Source of the DNA: Eutreptiella sp. 'Long Island Sound 2002'
Lineage: Eukaryota > Euglenozoa > Euglenophyceae > Eutreptiales > Eutreptiaceae
DNA: 64,000 nucleotides
NCBI GenBank assembly: GCA_964036045.1
Contig: OZ038395.1
Span: 10,000,288-10,064,287, forward strand
Reading direction: 5' to 3'
The notes beneath the pieces were generated by a model. That model did not search any database, was not told where the DNA came from, and saw nothing but the letters and a program-made list of their open reading frames with translations. The translations under genes were made by a program, and so were the position numbers. Positions 1 through 10,599 of this stretch are shown piece after piece (positions within the stretch are counted from its first letter, which is position 1; every line of letters begins with the position of its first letter).

Positions 1-168
1 TGCGCGCCGCGCCGCGCGCGCGCCTGGGCAAAATCAGTTCTGGCCAGCCCAGCCTAGGGCCATTCCAGCCAAATCTGGTTATGTCACCGGGGGTACCCCA
101 GTTTGACCCAGAATTTCAAACCCATCTTTCCCTACGTTTTTCAGCATGCCGATTCCACCCAAATCGAT

Positions 169-185
169 TCCCGGTCAAAACGGAA
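169..185 (-). promoter_or_regulatory. CENP-B-box-like motif (weak match), once per monomer
   Basis: Read on the minus strand, these 17 bases are TTCCGTTTTGACCGGGA. Against the mammalian CENP-B box YTTCGTTGGAARCGGGA I count 12 of 17 matches, and 7 of the 9 positions usually called essential (second T and central A are wrong, CGGG is intact). The site recurs every 192 bp with intact spacing. A 7-of-9 match somewhere in a 192-bp unit on either strand has a rough chance expectation of about 0.5, so this is suggestive only. The copies at 33-41 kb that read ccagtc instead of ccggtc lose the CGGG. Confidence 0.2.
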
Positions 186-193
186 ACTTTTTT

Positions 194-216
194 GCGCGCC
201 GCGCCGCGCGCGCGCC
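194..216. other. Alternating CG block in each monomer (Z-DNA-prone)
   Basis: Twenty-three consecutive G/C bases open every monomer. They form three runs of alternating G and C separated by CC steps, the longest being 11 bases. Nine of the roughly 15 CpGs of the unit lie here. Alternating CG is the classic Z-DNA-forming sequence; whether it flips in vivo is inference. The block is followed by tgggcaaaatcag and preceded by T6. Seven of the 17 length changes in the window fall in this block, which suggests replication slippage. Confidence 0.8.
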
Positions 217-281
217 TGGGCAAAATCAGTTCTGGCCAGCCCAGCCTAGGGCCATTCCAGCCAAATCTGGGTATGTCACCG

Positions 282-291
282 GGGGTACCCC
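282..291. other. Perfect 10-bp palindrome ggggtacccc in each monomer
   Basis: The palindrome ggggtacccc sits mid-unit. It is nearly invariant; exceptions include gggtaccacag at about 54945 and 57823, gggcaacccc at about 53021 and 54365, and ggggaacccc at about 47261 and 50910. Together with ctggccag (232-239), cctagg (245-250), gcatgc (336-341) and atcgat (355-360) it gives each unit several short dyads. No protein is known to me to bind these, so no function is assigned. Confidence 0.6.
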
Positions 292-1039
292 AGTTTGACC
301 CAGAATTTCAAACCCATCTTTCCCTACGTTTTTCAGCATGCCGATTCCACCCAAATCGATTCCCGGTCAGAACGGAAACTTTTTTGCGCGCCGCGCTGCG
401 CGCGCGCCTGGGCAAAATCAGTTCTGGCCAGCCCAGCCTAGGGCCATTCCAGCCAAATCTGGGTATGTCACCGGGGGTACCCCAGTTTGACCCAGAATTT
501 CAAACCCATCTTTCCCTACGTTTTTCAGCATGCCGAGTCCACCCAAATCGATTCCCGGTCAAAACGGAAACTTTTTTGCGCGCCGCGCCGCGCGCGCGCC
601 TGGGCAAAATCAGTTCTGGCCAGCCCAGCCTAGGGGCATTCCAGCCAAATCTGGGTATGTCACCGGGGGTACCCCAGTTTGACCCAGAATTTCAAACCCA
701 TCTTTCCCTACGTTTTTCAGCATGCCGATTCCACCGAAATCGATTCCCGGTCAAAACGGAAACTTTTTTGCGCGCCGCGCCGCGCGCGCGCCTGGGCAAA
801 ATCAGTTCTGGCCAGCCCAGCCTAGGGCCATTCCAGCCAAATCTGGTTATGTCACCGGGGGTACCCCAGTTTGACCCAGAATTTCAAACCCATCTTTCCC
901 TACGTTTTTCAGCATGCCGATTCCACCCAAATCGATTCCCGGTCAAAACGGAAACTTTTTTGCGCGCCGCGCCGCGCGTGCGCCTGGGCAAAATCAGTTC
1001 TGGCCAGCCCAGCCTAGGGCCATTCCAGCCAAATCTGGG

Positions 1040-4000
1040 TATGTCACCGGGGGTACCCCAGTTTGACCCAGAATTTCAAACCCATCTTTCCCTACGTTTT
1101 TCAGCATGCCGATTCCACCCAAATCGATTCCCGGTCAGAACGGAAACTTTTTTGCGCGCCGCGCCGCGCGCGCGCCTGGGCAAAATCAGTTCTGGCCAGC
1201 CCAGCCTAGGGCCATCCCAGCCAAATCTGGGTATGTCACCGGGGGTACCCCAGTTTGACCCAGAATTTCAAACCCATCTTTCCCTACGTTTTTCAGCATG
1301 CCGAGTCCACCGAAATCGATTCCCGGTCAAAACGGAAACTTTTTTGCGCGCCGCGCCGCGCGCGCGCCTGGGCAAAATCAGTTCTGGCCAGCCCAGCCTA
1401 GGGGCATTCCAGCCAAATCTGGGTATGTCACCGGGGGTACCCCAGTTTGACCCAGAATTTCAAACCCATCTTTCCCTACGTTTTTCAGCATGCCGATTCC
1501 ACCCAAATCGATTCCCGGTCAAAACGGAAACTTTTTTGCGCGCCGCGCCGCGCGCGCGCCTGGGCAAAATCAGTTCTGGCCAGCCCAGCCTAGGGCCATT
1601 CCAGCCAAATCTGGGTATGTCACCGGGGGTACCCCAGTTTGACCCAGAATTTCAAACCCATCTTTCCCTACGTTTTTCAGCATGCCGATTCCACCCAAAT
1701 CGATTCCCGGTCAAAACGGAAACTTTTTTGCGCGCCGCGCCGCGCGCGCGCCTGGGCAAAATCAGTTCTGGCCAGCCCAGCCTAGGGGCATTCCAGCCAA
1801 ATCTGGGTATGTCACCGGGGGTACCCCAGTTTGACCCAGAATTTCAAACCCATCTTTCCCTAGGGTTTTCAGCATGCCGATTCCACCCAAATCGATTCCC
1901 GGTCAAAACGGAAACTTTTTTGCGCGCCGCGCCGCGCGCGCGCCTGGGCAAAATCAGTTCTGGCCAGCCCAGCCTAGGGCCATTCCAGCCAAATCTGGGT
2001 ATGTCACCGGGGGTACCCCAGTTTGACACAGAATTTCAAACCCATCTTTCCCTACGTTTTTCAGCATGCCGATTCCACCCAAATCGATTCCCGGTCAGAA
2101 CGGAAACTTTTTTGCGCGCCGCGCCGCGCGCGCGCCTGGGCAAAATCAGTTCTGGCCAGCCCAGCCTAGGGCCATCCCAGCCAAATCTGGGTATGTCACC
2201 GGGGGTACCCCAGTTTGACCCAGAATTTCAAACCCATCTTTCCCTACGTTTTTCAGCATGCCGAGTCCACCCAAATCGATTCCCGGTCAAAACGGAAACT
2301 TTTTTGCGCGCCGCGCCGCGCGCGCGCCTGGGCAAAATCAGTTCTGGCCAGCCCAGCCTAGGGGCATTCCAGCCAAATCTGGGTATGTCACCGGGGGTAC
2401 CCCAGTTTGACCCAGAATTTCAAACCCATCTTTCCCTACGTTTTTCAGCATGCCGATTCCACCCAAATCGATTCCCGGTCAAAACGGAAACTTTTTTGCG
2501 CGCCGCGCCGCGCGCGCGCCTGGGCAAAATCAGTTCTGGCCAGCCCAGCCTAGGGCCATTCCAGCCAAATCTGGGTATGTCACCGGGGGTACCCCAGTTT
2601 GACCCAGAATTTCAAACCCATCTTTCCCTACGTTTTTCAGCATGCCGATTCCACCCAAATCGATTCCCGGTCAAAACGGAAACTTTTTTGCGCGCCGCGC
2701 CGCGCGCGCGCCTGGGCAAAATCAGTTCTGGCCAGCCCAGCCTAGGGCCATTCCAGCCAAATCTGGGTATGTCACCGGGGGTACCCCAGTTTGACCCAGA
2801 ATTTCAAACCCATCTTTCCCTAGGGTTTTCAGCATGCCGATTCCACCCAAATCGATTCCCGGTCAAAACGGAAACTTTTTTGCGCGCCGCGCCGCGCGCG
2901 CGCCTGGGCAAAATCAGTTCTGGCCAGCCCAGCCTAGGGCCATTCCAGCCAAATCTGGGTATGTCACCGGGGGTACCCCAGTTTGACCCAGAATTTCAAA
3001 CCCATCTTTCCCTACGTTTTTCAGCATGCCGATTCCACCCAAATCGATTCCCGGTCAAAACGGAAACTTTTTTGCGCGCCGCGCCGCGCGCGCGCCTGGG
3101 CAAAATCAGTTCTGGCCAGCCCAGCCTAGGGCCATTCCAGCCAAATCTGGGTATGTCACCGGGGGTACCCCAGTTTGACCCAGAATTTCAAACCCATCTT
3201 TCCCTACGTTTTTCAGCATGCCGATTCCACCCAAATCGATTCCCGGTCAAAACGGAAACTTTTTTGCGCGCGCGCCGCGCGCGCGCCTGGGCAAAATCAG
3301 TTCTGGCCAGCCCAGCCTAGGGCCATTCCAGCCAAATCTGGGTATGTCACCGGGGGTACCCCAGTTTGACCCAGAATTTCAAACCCATCTTTCCCTACGT
3401 TTTTCAGCATGCCGATTCCACCCAAATCGATTCCCGGTCAGAACGGAAACTTTTTTGCGCGCCGCGCCGCGCGCGCGCCTGGGCAAAATCAGTTCTGGCC
3501 AGCCCAGCCTAGGGCCATTCCAGCCAAATCTGGGTATGTCACCGGGGGTACCCCAGTTTGACCCAGAATTTCAAACCCATCTTTCCCTACGTTTTTCAGC
3601 ATGCCGAGTCCACCCAAATCGATTCCCGGTCAAAACGGAAACTTTTTTGCGCGCCGCGCCGCGCGCGCGCCTGGGCAAAATCAGTTCTGGCCAGCCCAGC
3701 CTAGGGGCATTCCAGCCAAATCTGGGTATGTCACCGGGGGTACCCCAGTTTGACCCAGAATTTCAAACCCATCTTTCCCTACGTTTTTCAGCATGCCGAT
3801 TCCACCCAAATCGATTCCCGGTCAAAACGGAAACTTTTTTGCGCGCCGCGCCGCGCGCGCGCCTGGGCAAAATCAGTTCTGGCCAGCCCAGCCTAGGGCC
3901 ATTCCAGCCAAATCTGGGTATGTCACCGGGGGTACCCCAGTTTGACCCAGAATTTCAAACCCATCTTTCCCTACGTTTTTCAGCATGCCGATTCCACCCA

Positions 4001-6300
4001 AATCGATTCCCGGTCAAAACGGAAACTTTTTTGCGCGCCGCGCCGCGCGCGCGCCTGGGCAAAATCAGTTCTGGCCAGCCCAGCCTAGGGCCATTCCAGC
4101 CAAATCTGGTTATGTCACCGGGGGTACCCAAGTTTGACCCAGAATTTCAAACCCATCTTTCCCTACGTTTTTCAGCATGCCGATTCCACCCAAATCGATT
4201 CCCGGTCAAAACGGAAACTTTTTTGCGCGCCGCGCCGCGCGCGCGCCTGGGCAAAATCAGTTCTGGCCAGCCCAGCCTAGGGCCATTCCAGCCAAATCTG
4301 GGTATGTCACCGGGGGTACCCCAGTTTGACCCAGAATTTCAAACCCATCTTTCCCTACGTTTTTCAGCATGCCGATTCCACCCAAATCGATTGCCGGTCA
4401 GAACGGAAACTTTTTTGCGCGCCGCGCCGCGCGCGCGCCTGGGCAAAATCAGTTCTGGCCAGCCCAGCCTAGGGCCATCCCAGCCAAATCTGGGTATGTC
4501 ACCGGGGGTACCCCAGTTTGACCCAGAATTTCAAACCCATCTTTCCCTACGTTTTTCAGCATGCCGAGTCCACCCAAATCGATTCCCGGTTAAAACGGAA
4601 ACTTTTTTGCGCGCCGCGCCGCGCGCGCGCCTGGGCAAAATCAGTTCTGGCCAGCCCAGCCTAGGGGCATTCCAGCCAAATCTGGGTATGTCACCGGGGG
4701 TACCCCAGTTTGACCCAGAATTTCAAACCCATCTTTCCCTACGTTTTTCAGCATGCCGATTCCACCCAAATCGATTCCCGGTCAAAACGGAAACTTTTTT
4801 GCGCGCCGCGCCGCGCGCGCGCCTGGGCAAAATCAGTTCTGGCCAGCCCAGCCTAGGGCCATTCCAGCCAAATCTGGGTATGTCACCGGGGGTACCCCAG
4901 TTTGACCCAGAATTTCAAACCCATCTTTCCCTACGTTTTTCAGCATGCCGATTCCACCCAAATCGATTCCCGGTCAAAACGGAAACTTTTTTGCGCGCCG
5001 CGCCGCGCGCGCGCCTGGGCAAAATCAGTTCTGGCCAGCCCAGCCTAGGGCCATTCCAGCCAAATCTGGGTATGTCACCGGGGGTACCCCAGTTTGACCC
5101 AGAATTTCAAACCCATCTTTCCCTAGGTTTTTCAGCATGCCGATTCCACCCAAATCGATTCCCGGTCAAAACGGAAACTTTTTTGCGCGCCGCGCCGCGC
5201 GCGCGCCTGGGCAAAATCAGTTCTGGCCAGCCCAGCCTAGGGCCATTCCAGCCAAATCTGGGTATGTCACCGGGGGTACCCCAGTTTGACCCAGAATTTC
5301 AAACCCATCTTTCCCTACGTTTTTCAGCATGCCGATTCCACCCAAATCGATTCCCGGTCAAAACGGAAACTTTTTTGCGCGCCGCGCCGCGCGCGCGCCT
5401 GGGCAAAATCAGTTCTGGCCAGCCCAGCCTAGGGCCATTCCAGCCAAATCTGGGTATGTCACCGGGGGTACCCCAGTTTGACCCAGAATTTCAAACCCAT
5501 CTTTCCCTACGTTTTTCAGCATGCCGATTCCACCCAAATCGATTCCCGGTCAAAACGGAAACTTTTTTGCGCGCCGCGCCGCGCGCGCGCCTGGGCAAAA
5601 TCAGTTCTGGCCAGCCCAGCCTAGGGCCATTCCAGCCAAATCTGGGTATGTCACCGGGGGTACCCCAGTTTGACCCAGAATTTCAAACCCATCTTTCCCT
5701 ACGTTTTTCAGCATGCCGAGTCCACCCAAGTCGATTCCCGGTCAAAACGGAAACTTTTTTGCGCGCCGCGCCGCGCGCGCGCCTGGGCAAAATTAGTTCT
5801 GGCCAGCCCAGCCTAGGGGCATTCCAGCCAAATCTGGGTATGTCACCGGGGGTACCCCAGTTTGACCCAGCATTTCAAACCCATCTTTCCCTACGTTTTT
5901 CAGCATGCCGATTCCACCCAAATCGATTCCCGGTCAAAACGGAAACTTTTTTGCGCGCCGCGCCGCGCGCGCGCCTGGGCAAAATCAGTTCTGGCCAGCC
6001 CAGCCTAGGGCCATTCCAGCCAAATCTGGGTATGTCACCGGGGGTACCCCAGTTTGACCCAGAATTTCAAACCCATCTTTCCCTAGGTTTTTCAGCATGC
6101 CGATTCCACCCAAATCGATTCCCGGTCAAAACGGAAACTTTTTTGCGCGCCGCGCCGCGCGCGCGCCTGGGCAAAATCAGTTCTGGCCAGCCCAGCCTAG
6201 GGCCATTCCAGCCAAATCTGGGTATGTCACCGGGGGTACCCCAGTTTGACCCAGAATTTCAAACCCATCTTTCCCTACGTTTTTCAGCATGCCGATTCCA
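1040..6300 (+). repeat. Five-monomer (960 bp) higher-order repeat family
   Basis: Diagnostic variants recur at 960 bp. gccatcccag occurs at 1211 and 2171 and again near 4474. ccctagggttttc occurs near 1858 and 2818. ccctaggttttt occurs near 5122 and 6082. A unit with cagaacgg is followed by one with ccgagtcc plus aggggcatt, then two ordinary units, then a ccctagg unit. That order is complete around 1040-2000, 2000-2960 and 4390-5150 and partial elsewhere, so the five-mer has been duplicated and then trimmed by further unequal exchange. Confidence 0.8.
3261..3281 (+). other. One-base deletion in the GC block (191-bp monomer)
   Basis: One C is missing from the G/C block (gcgcgcgccgcg in place of gcgcgccgcgccg). 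It shifts the array phase by -1 and breaks the long open frame that started at 81, which moves to a new frame from 3218. Confidence 0.9.
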
Positions 6301-6899
6301 CCCAAATCGATTCCCGGTCAAAACGGAAACTTTTTTGCGCGCCGCGCCGCGCGCGCGCCTGGGTAAAATCAGTTCTGGCCAGCCCAGCCTAGGGCCATTC
6401 CAGCCAAATCTGGGTATGTCACCGGGGGTACCCCAGTTTGACCCAGAATTTCAAACCCATCTTTCCCTACGTTTTTCAGCATGCCGATTCCACCCAAATC
6501 GATTCCCGGTCAAAACGGAAACTTTTTTGCGCGCCGCGCCGCGCGCGCGCCTGGGCAAAATCAGTTCTGGCCAGCCCAGCCTAGGGGCATTCCAGCCAAA
6601 TCTGGGTATGTCACCGGGGGTACCCCAGTTTGACCCAGAATTTCAAACCCATCTTTCCCTACGTTTTTCAGCATGCCGATTCCACCCAAATCGATTCCCG
6701 GTCAAAACGGAAACTTTTTTGCGCGCCGCGCCGCGCGCGCGCCTGGGCAAAATCAGTTCTGGCCAGCCCAGCCTAGGGCCATTCCAGCCAAATCTGGGTA
6801 TGTCACCGGGGGTACCCCAGTTTGACCCAGAATTTCAAACCCATCTTTCCCTACGTTTTTCAGCATGCCGATTCCACCCAAATCGATTCCCGGTCAGAA

Positions 6900-8300
6900 C
6901 GGAAACTTTTTTGCGCGCCGCGCCGCGCGCGCGCCTGGGCAAAATCAGTTCTGGCCAGCCCACCCTAGGGCCATTCCAGCCAAATCTGGGTATGTCACCG
7001 GGGGTACCCCAGTTTGACCCAGAATTTCAAACCCATCTTTCCCTACATTTTTCAGCATGCCGATTCCACCCAAATCGATTCCCGGTCAAAACGAAAACTT
7101 TTTTGCGCGCCGCGCCGCGCGCGCGCCTGGGCAAAATCAGTTCTGGCCAGCCCAGCCTAGGGCCATTCCAGCCAAATCTGGGTATGTCACCGGGGGTACC
7201 CCAGTTTGACCCAGAATTTCAAACCCATCTTTCCCTACGTTTTTCAGCATGCCGATTCCACCCAAATCGATTCCCGGTCAAAACGGAAACTTTTTTGCGC
7301 GCCGCGCCGCGCGCGCGCCTGGGCAAAATCAGTTCTGGCCAGCCCAGCCTAGGGCCATTCCAGCCAAATCTGGGTATGTCACCGGGGGTACCCCAGTTTG
7401 ACCCAGAATTTCAAACCCATCTTTCCCTACGTTTTTCAGCATGCCGATTCCACCCAAATCGATTCCCGGTCAAAACGGAAACTTTTTTGCGCGCCGCGCC
7501 GCGCGCGCGCCTGGGGAAAATCAGTTCTGGCCAGCCCAGCCTAGGGCCATTCCAGCCAAATCTGGGTATGTCACCGGGGGTACCCCAGTTTGACCCAGAA
7601 TTTCAAACCCATCTTTCCCTACGTTTTTCAGCATGCCGATTCCACCCAAATCGATTCCCGGTCAAAACGGAAACTTTTTTGCGCGCCGCGCCGCGCGCGC
7701 GCCTGGGCAAAATCAGTTCTGGCCAGCCCAGCCTAGGGGCATTCCAGCCAAATCTGGGTATGTCACCGGGGGTACCCCAGTTTGACCCAGAATTTCAAAC
7801 CCATCTTTCCCTACGTTTTTCAGCATGCCGATTCCACCCAAATCGATTCCCGGTCAGAACGGAAACTTTTTTGCGCGCCGCGCCGCGCGCGCGCCTGGGC
7901 AAAATCAGTTCTGGCCAGCCCACCCTAGGGCCATTCCAGCCAAATCTGGGTATGTCACCGGGGGTACCCCAGTTTGACCCAGAATTTCAAACCCATCTTT
8001 CCCTACGTTTTTCAGCATGCCGATTCCACCCAAATCGATTCCCGGTCAAAGCGGAAACTTTTTTGCGCGCCGCGCCGCGCGCGCGCCTGGGCAAAATCAG
8101 TCCTGGCCAGCCCAGCCTAGGGCCATTCCAGCCAAATCTGGGTATGTCACCGGGGGTACCCCAGTTTGACCCAGAATTTCAAACCCATCTTTCCCTACGT
8201 TTTTCAGCATGCCGATTCCACCCAAATCGATTCCCGGTCAAAGCGGAAACTTTTTTGCGCGCCGCGCCGCGCGCGCGCCTGGGCAAAATCAGTCCTGGCC
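6900..8300 (+). repeat. Second 960-bp five-mer pair
   Basis: The variant cagcccaccctaggg occurs near 6957 and again near 7917, exactly 960 bp apart, each time in a unit that also carries cagaacgg. This marks a separate five-monomer duplication just before the inversion. A revcomp copy of the same caccctaggg variant lies inside the inverted block near 8806. Confidence 0.7.
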
Positions 8301-8337
8301 AGCCCAGCCTAGGGGCATTCCAGCCAAATCTGGGTAT

Positions 8338-8348
8338 GTCACTAGGGA
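8338..8348. other. Left inversion junction
   Basis: Forward sequence ...gtatgtcac is joined directly to tagggaaagatggg, the reverse complement of catctttcccta. The switch is between 8342 and 8343. There is at most one base of microhomology, so homologous exchange between opposed monomers at this exact point is not indicated. End joining is the simpler inference. Confidence 0.9.
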
Positions 8349-9853
8349 AAGATGGGTTTGAAATTCTGGGTCAAACTGGGGTACCCCCGGTGACATACCC
8401 AGATTTGGCTGGAATGGCCCTAGGCTGGGCTGGCCAGAACTGATTTTGCCCAGGCGCGCGCGCGGCGCGGCGCGCAAAAAAGTTTCCGTTTTGACCGGGA
8501 ATCGATTTGGGTGGAATCGGCATGCTGAAAAACGTAGGGAAAGATGGGTTTGAAATTCTGGGTCAAACTGGGGTACCCCCGGTGACATACCCAGATTTGG
8601 CTGGAATGCCCCTAGGCTGGGCTGGCCAGAACTGATTTTGCCCAGGCGCGCGCGCGGCGCGGCGCGCAAAAAAGTTTCCGTTTTGACCGGGAATCGATTT
8701 GGGTGGAATCGGCATGCTGAAAAACGTAGGGAAAGATGGGTTTGAAATTCTGGGTCAAACTGGGGTACCCCCGGTGACATACCCAGATTTGGCTGGAATG
8801 GCCCTAGGGTGGGCTGGCCAGAACTGATTTTGCCCAGGCGCGCGCGCGGCGCGGCGCGCAAAAAAGTTTCCGTTTTGACCGGGAATCGATTTGGGTGGAA
8901 TCGGCATGCTGAAAAACGTAGGGAAAGATGGGTTTGAAATTCTGGGTCAAACTGGGGTACCCCCGGTGACATACCCAGATTTGGCTGGAATGGCCCTAGG
9001 CTGGGCTGGCCAGAACTGATTTTGCCCAGGCGCGCGCGCGGCGCGGCGCGCAAAAAAGTTTCCGTTTTGACCGGGAATCGATTTGGGTGGAATCGGCATG
9101 CTGAAAAACGTAGGGAAAGATGGGTTTGAAATTCTGGGTCAAACTGGGGTACCCCCGGTGACATACCCAGATTTGGCTGGAATGGCCCTAGGCTGGGCTG
9201 GCCAGAACTGATTTTGCCCAGGCGCGCGCGCGGCGCGGCGCGCAAAAAAGTTTCCGTTTTGACCGGGAATCGATTTGGGTGGAATCGGCATGCTGAAAAA
9301 CGTAGGGAAAGATGGGTTTGAAATTCTGGGTCAAACTGGGGTACCCCCGGTGACATACCCAGATTTGGCTGGAATGGCCCTAGGCTGGGCTGGCCAGAAC
9401 TGATTTTGCCCAGGCGCGCGCGCGGCGCGGCGCGCAAAAAAGTTTCCGTTTTGACCGGGAATCGATTTGGGTGGAACCGGCATGCTGAAAAACGTAGGGA
9501 AAGATGGGTTTGAAATTCTGGGTCAAACTGGGGTACCCCCGGTGACATACCCAGATTTGGCTGGAATGGCCCTAGGCTGGGCTGGCCAGAACTGATTTTG
9601 CCCAGGCGCGCGCGCGGCGCGGCGCGCAAAAAAGTTTCCGTTTTGACCGGGAATCGATTTGGGTGGAATCGGCATGCTGAAAAACCTAGGGAAAGATGGG
9701 TTTGAAATTCTGGGTCAAACTGGGGTACCCCCGGTGACATACCCAGATTTGGCTGGAATGGCCCTAGGCTGGGCTGGCCAGAACTGATTTTGCCCAGGCG
9801 CGCGCGCGGCGCGGCGCGCAAAAAAGTTTCCGTTTTGACCGGGAATCGATTTG
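8343..9853 (-). repeat. Inverted satellite block (1511 bp, 7.87 monomers)
   Basis: From tagggaaagatgggtttg at 8343 to gaatcgatttg at 9853 the same monomer is read in reverse complement, with seven full units plus 167 bp and no internal indel. In monomer coordinates it starts at m134 and descends to m160. The forward array resumes at m134/135, exactly where a simple inversion predicts. The left flank stops at m87 instead of m159. The structure therefore fits one inversion with a 72-bp loss at the left joint and a single extra A at the right joint. The block has the same level of monomer variation as its surroundings. Confidence 0.95.
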
Positions 9854-9860
9854 ACGTTTT
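9849..9860. other. Right inversion junction
   Basis: The inverted unit ends in gaatcgatttg (9853) and the forward array restarts as acgtttttcagcatgcc (9854). A at 9854 can be read either as m134 duplicated from the other joint or as a one-base insertion. No clear microhomology is visible. Confidence 0.9.
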
Positions 9861-10599
9861 TCAGCATGCCGATTCCACCCAAATCGATTCCCGGTCAAAA
9901 CGGAAACTTTTTTGCGCGCCGCGCCGCGCGCGCGCCTGGGCAAAATGAGTTCTGGCCAGCCCAGCCTAGGGCCATTCCAGCCAAATCTGGGTATGTCACC
10001 GGGGGTACCCCAGTTTGACCCAGAATTTCAAACCCATCTTTCCCTACGTTTTTCAGCATGCCGATTCCACCCAAATCGATTCCCGGTCAAAACAGAAACT
10101 TTTTTGCGCGCCGCGCCGCGCGCGCGCCTGGGCAAAATCAGTTCTGGCCAGCCCAGCCTAGGGCCATTCCAGCCAAATCTGGGTATGTCACCGGGGGTAC
10201 CCCAGTTTGACCCAGAATTTCAAACCCATCTTTCCCTACGTTTTTCAGCATGCCGATTCCACCCAAATCGATTCCCGGTCAAAACGGAAACTTTTTTGCG
10301 CGCCGCGCCGCGCGCGCGCCTGGGCAAAATCAGTTCTGGCCAGCCGAGCCTAGGGCCATTCCAGCCAAATCTGGGTATGTCACCGGGGGTACCCCAGTTT
10401 GACCCAGAATTTCAAACCCATCTTTCCCTACGTTTTTCAGCATGCCGATTCCACCCAAATCGATTCCCGGTCAAAACGGAAACTTTTTTGCGCGCCGCGC
10501 CGCGCGCGCGCCTGGGCAAAATCAGTTCTGGCCAGCCCAGCCTAGGGCCATTCCAGCCAAATCTGGGTATGTCACCGGGGGTACCCCAGTTTGACCCAG

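Larger units (their letters stand above)
193..384 (+). repeat. Reference copy of the 192-bp monomer
   Basis: This is one complete unit, used here as a coordinate frame (m1 = base 193). In order it holds a pure G/C block (m2-24), the 8-bp palindrome ctggccag (m40-47), cctagg (m53-58), the 10-bp palindrome ggggtacccc (m90-99), the segment gacccagaatttcaaaccc, a T5 tract after cctacg, gcatgc (m144-149), atcgat (m163-168), a CENP-B-box-like stretch (m169-185, minus strand) and the closing T6 tract. This copy carries cagaacgg where most copies have caaaacgg. The length of 192 bp is close to a typical nucleosome repeat length, which is common for satellites; no nucleosome phasing can be shown from sequence alone. 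Confidence 0.95.
1..8342 (+). repeat. Forward-orientation satellite block A
   Basis: About 43 monomers all point the same way. Phase is constant except for one missing base in the GC block near 3270. The block ends abruptly after gtatgtcac at 8342, at monomer position m87, where the inverted block begins. The last two monomers share two private variants (caaagcgg at about 8048 and 8240, cagtcctgg at about 8099 and 8291), so the final unit looks like a single-monomer duplication. Confidence 0.95.

Noticed and set aside
194-216. CpG-island promoter
   Set aside because: The CG-rich stretch is 23 bp and recurs every 192 bp as part of the satellite. Nothing downstream looks transcribed as a gene.
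81-8443. Long forward open frames (1079 and 1741 codons) as repeat-protein genes
   Set aside because: They translate the satellite unit with no unique N- or C-terminal domain. The first ends because of a 1-bp deletion near 3270 and the second runs into the inverted block. No promoter, splice or codon-use signal is seen.
8289-9821. 510-codon minus-strand open frame
   Set aside because: It is the same 64-codon frame read through the inverted block and ends in unrelated sequence from the left flank. It adds evidence for the inversion, not for a gene.
8343-9853. Inversion mediated by homologous recombination between opposed monomers
   Set aside because: The two joints fall at different monomer positions (m87/m134 and m160/m134) with at most one base of shared sequence, whereas homologous exchange would keep the register.
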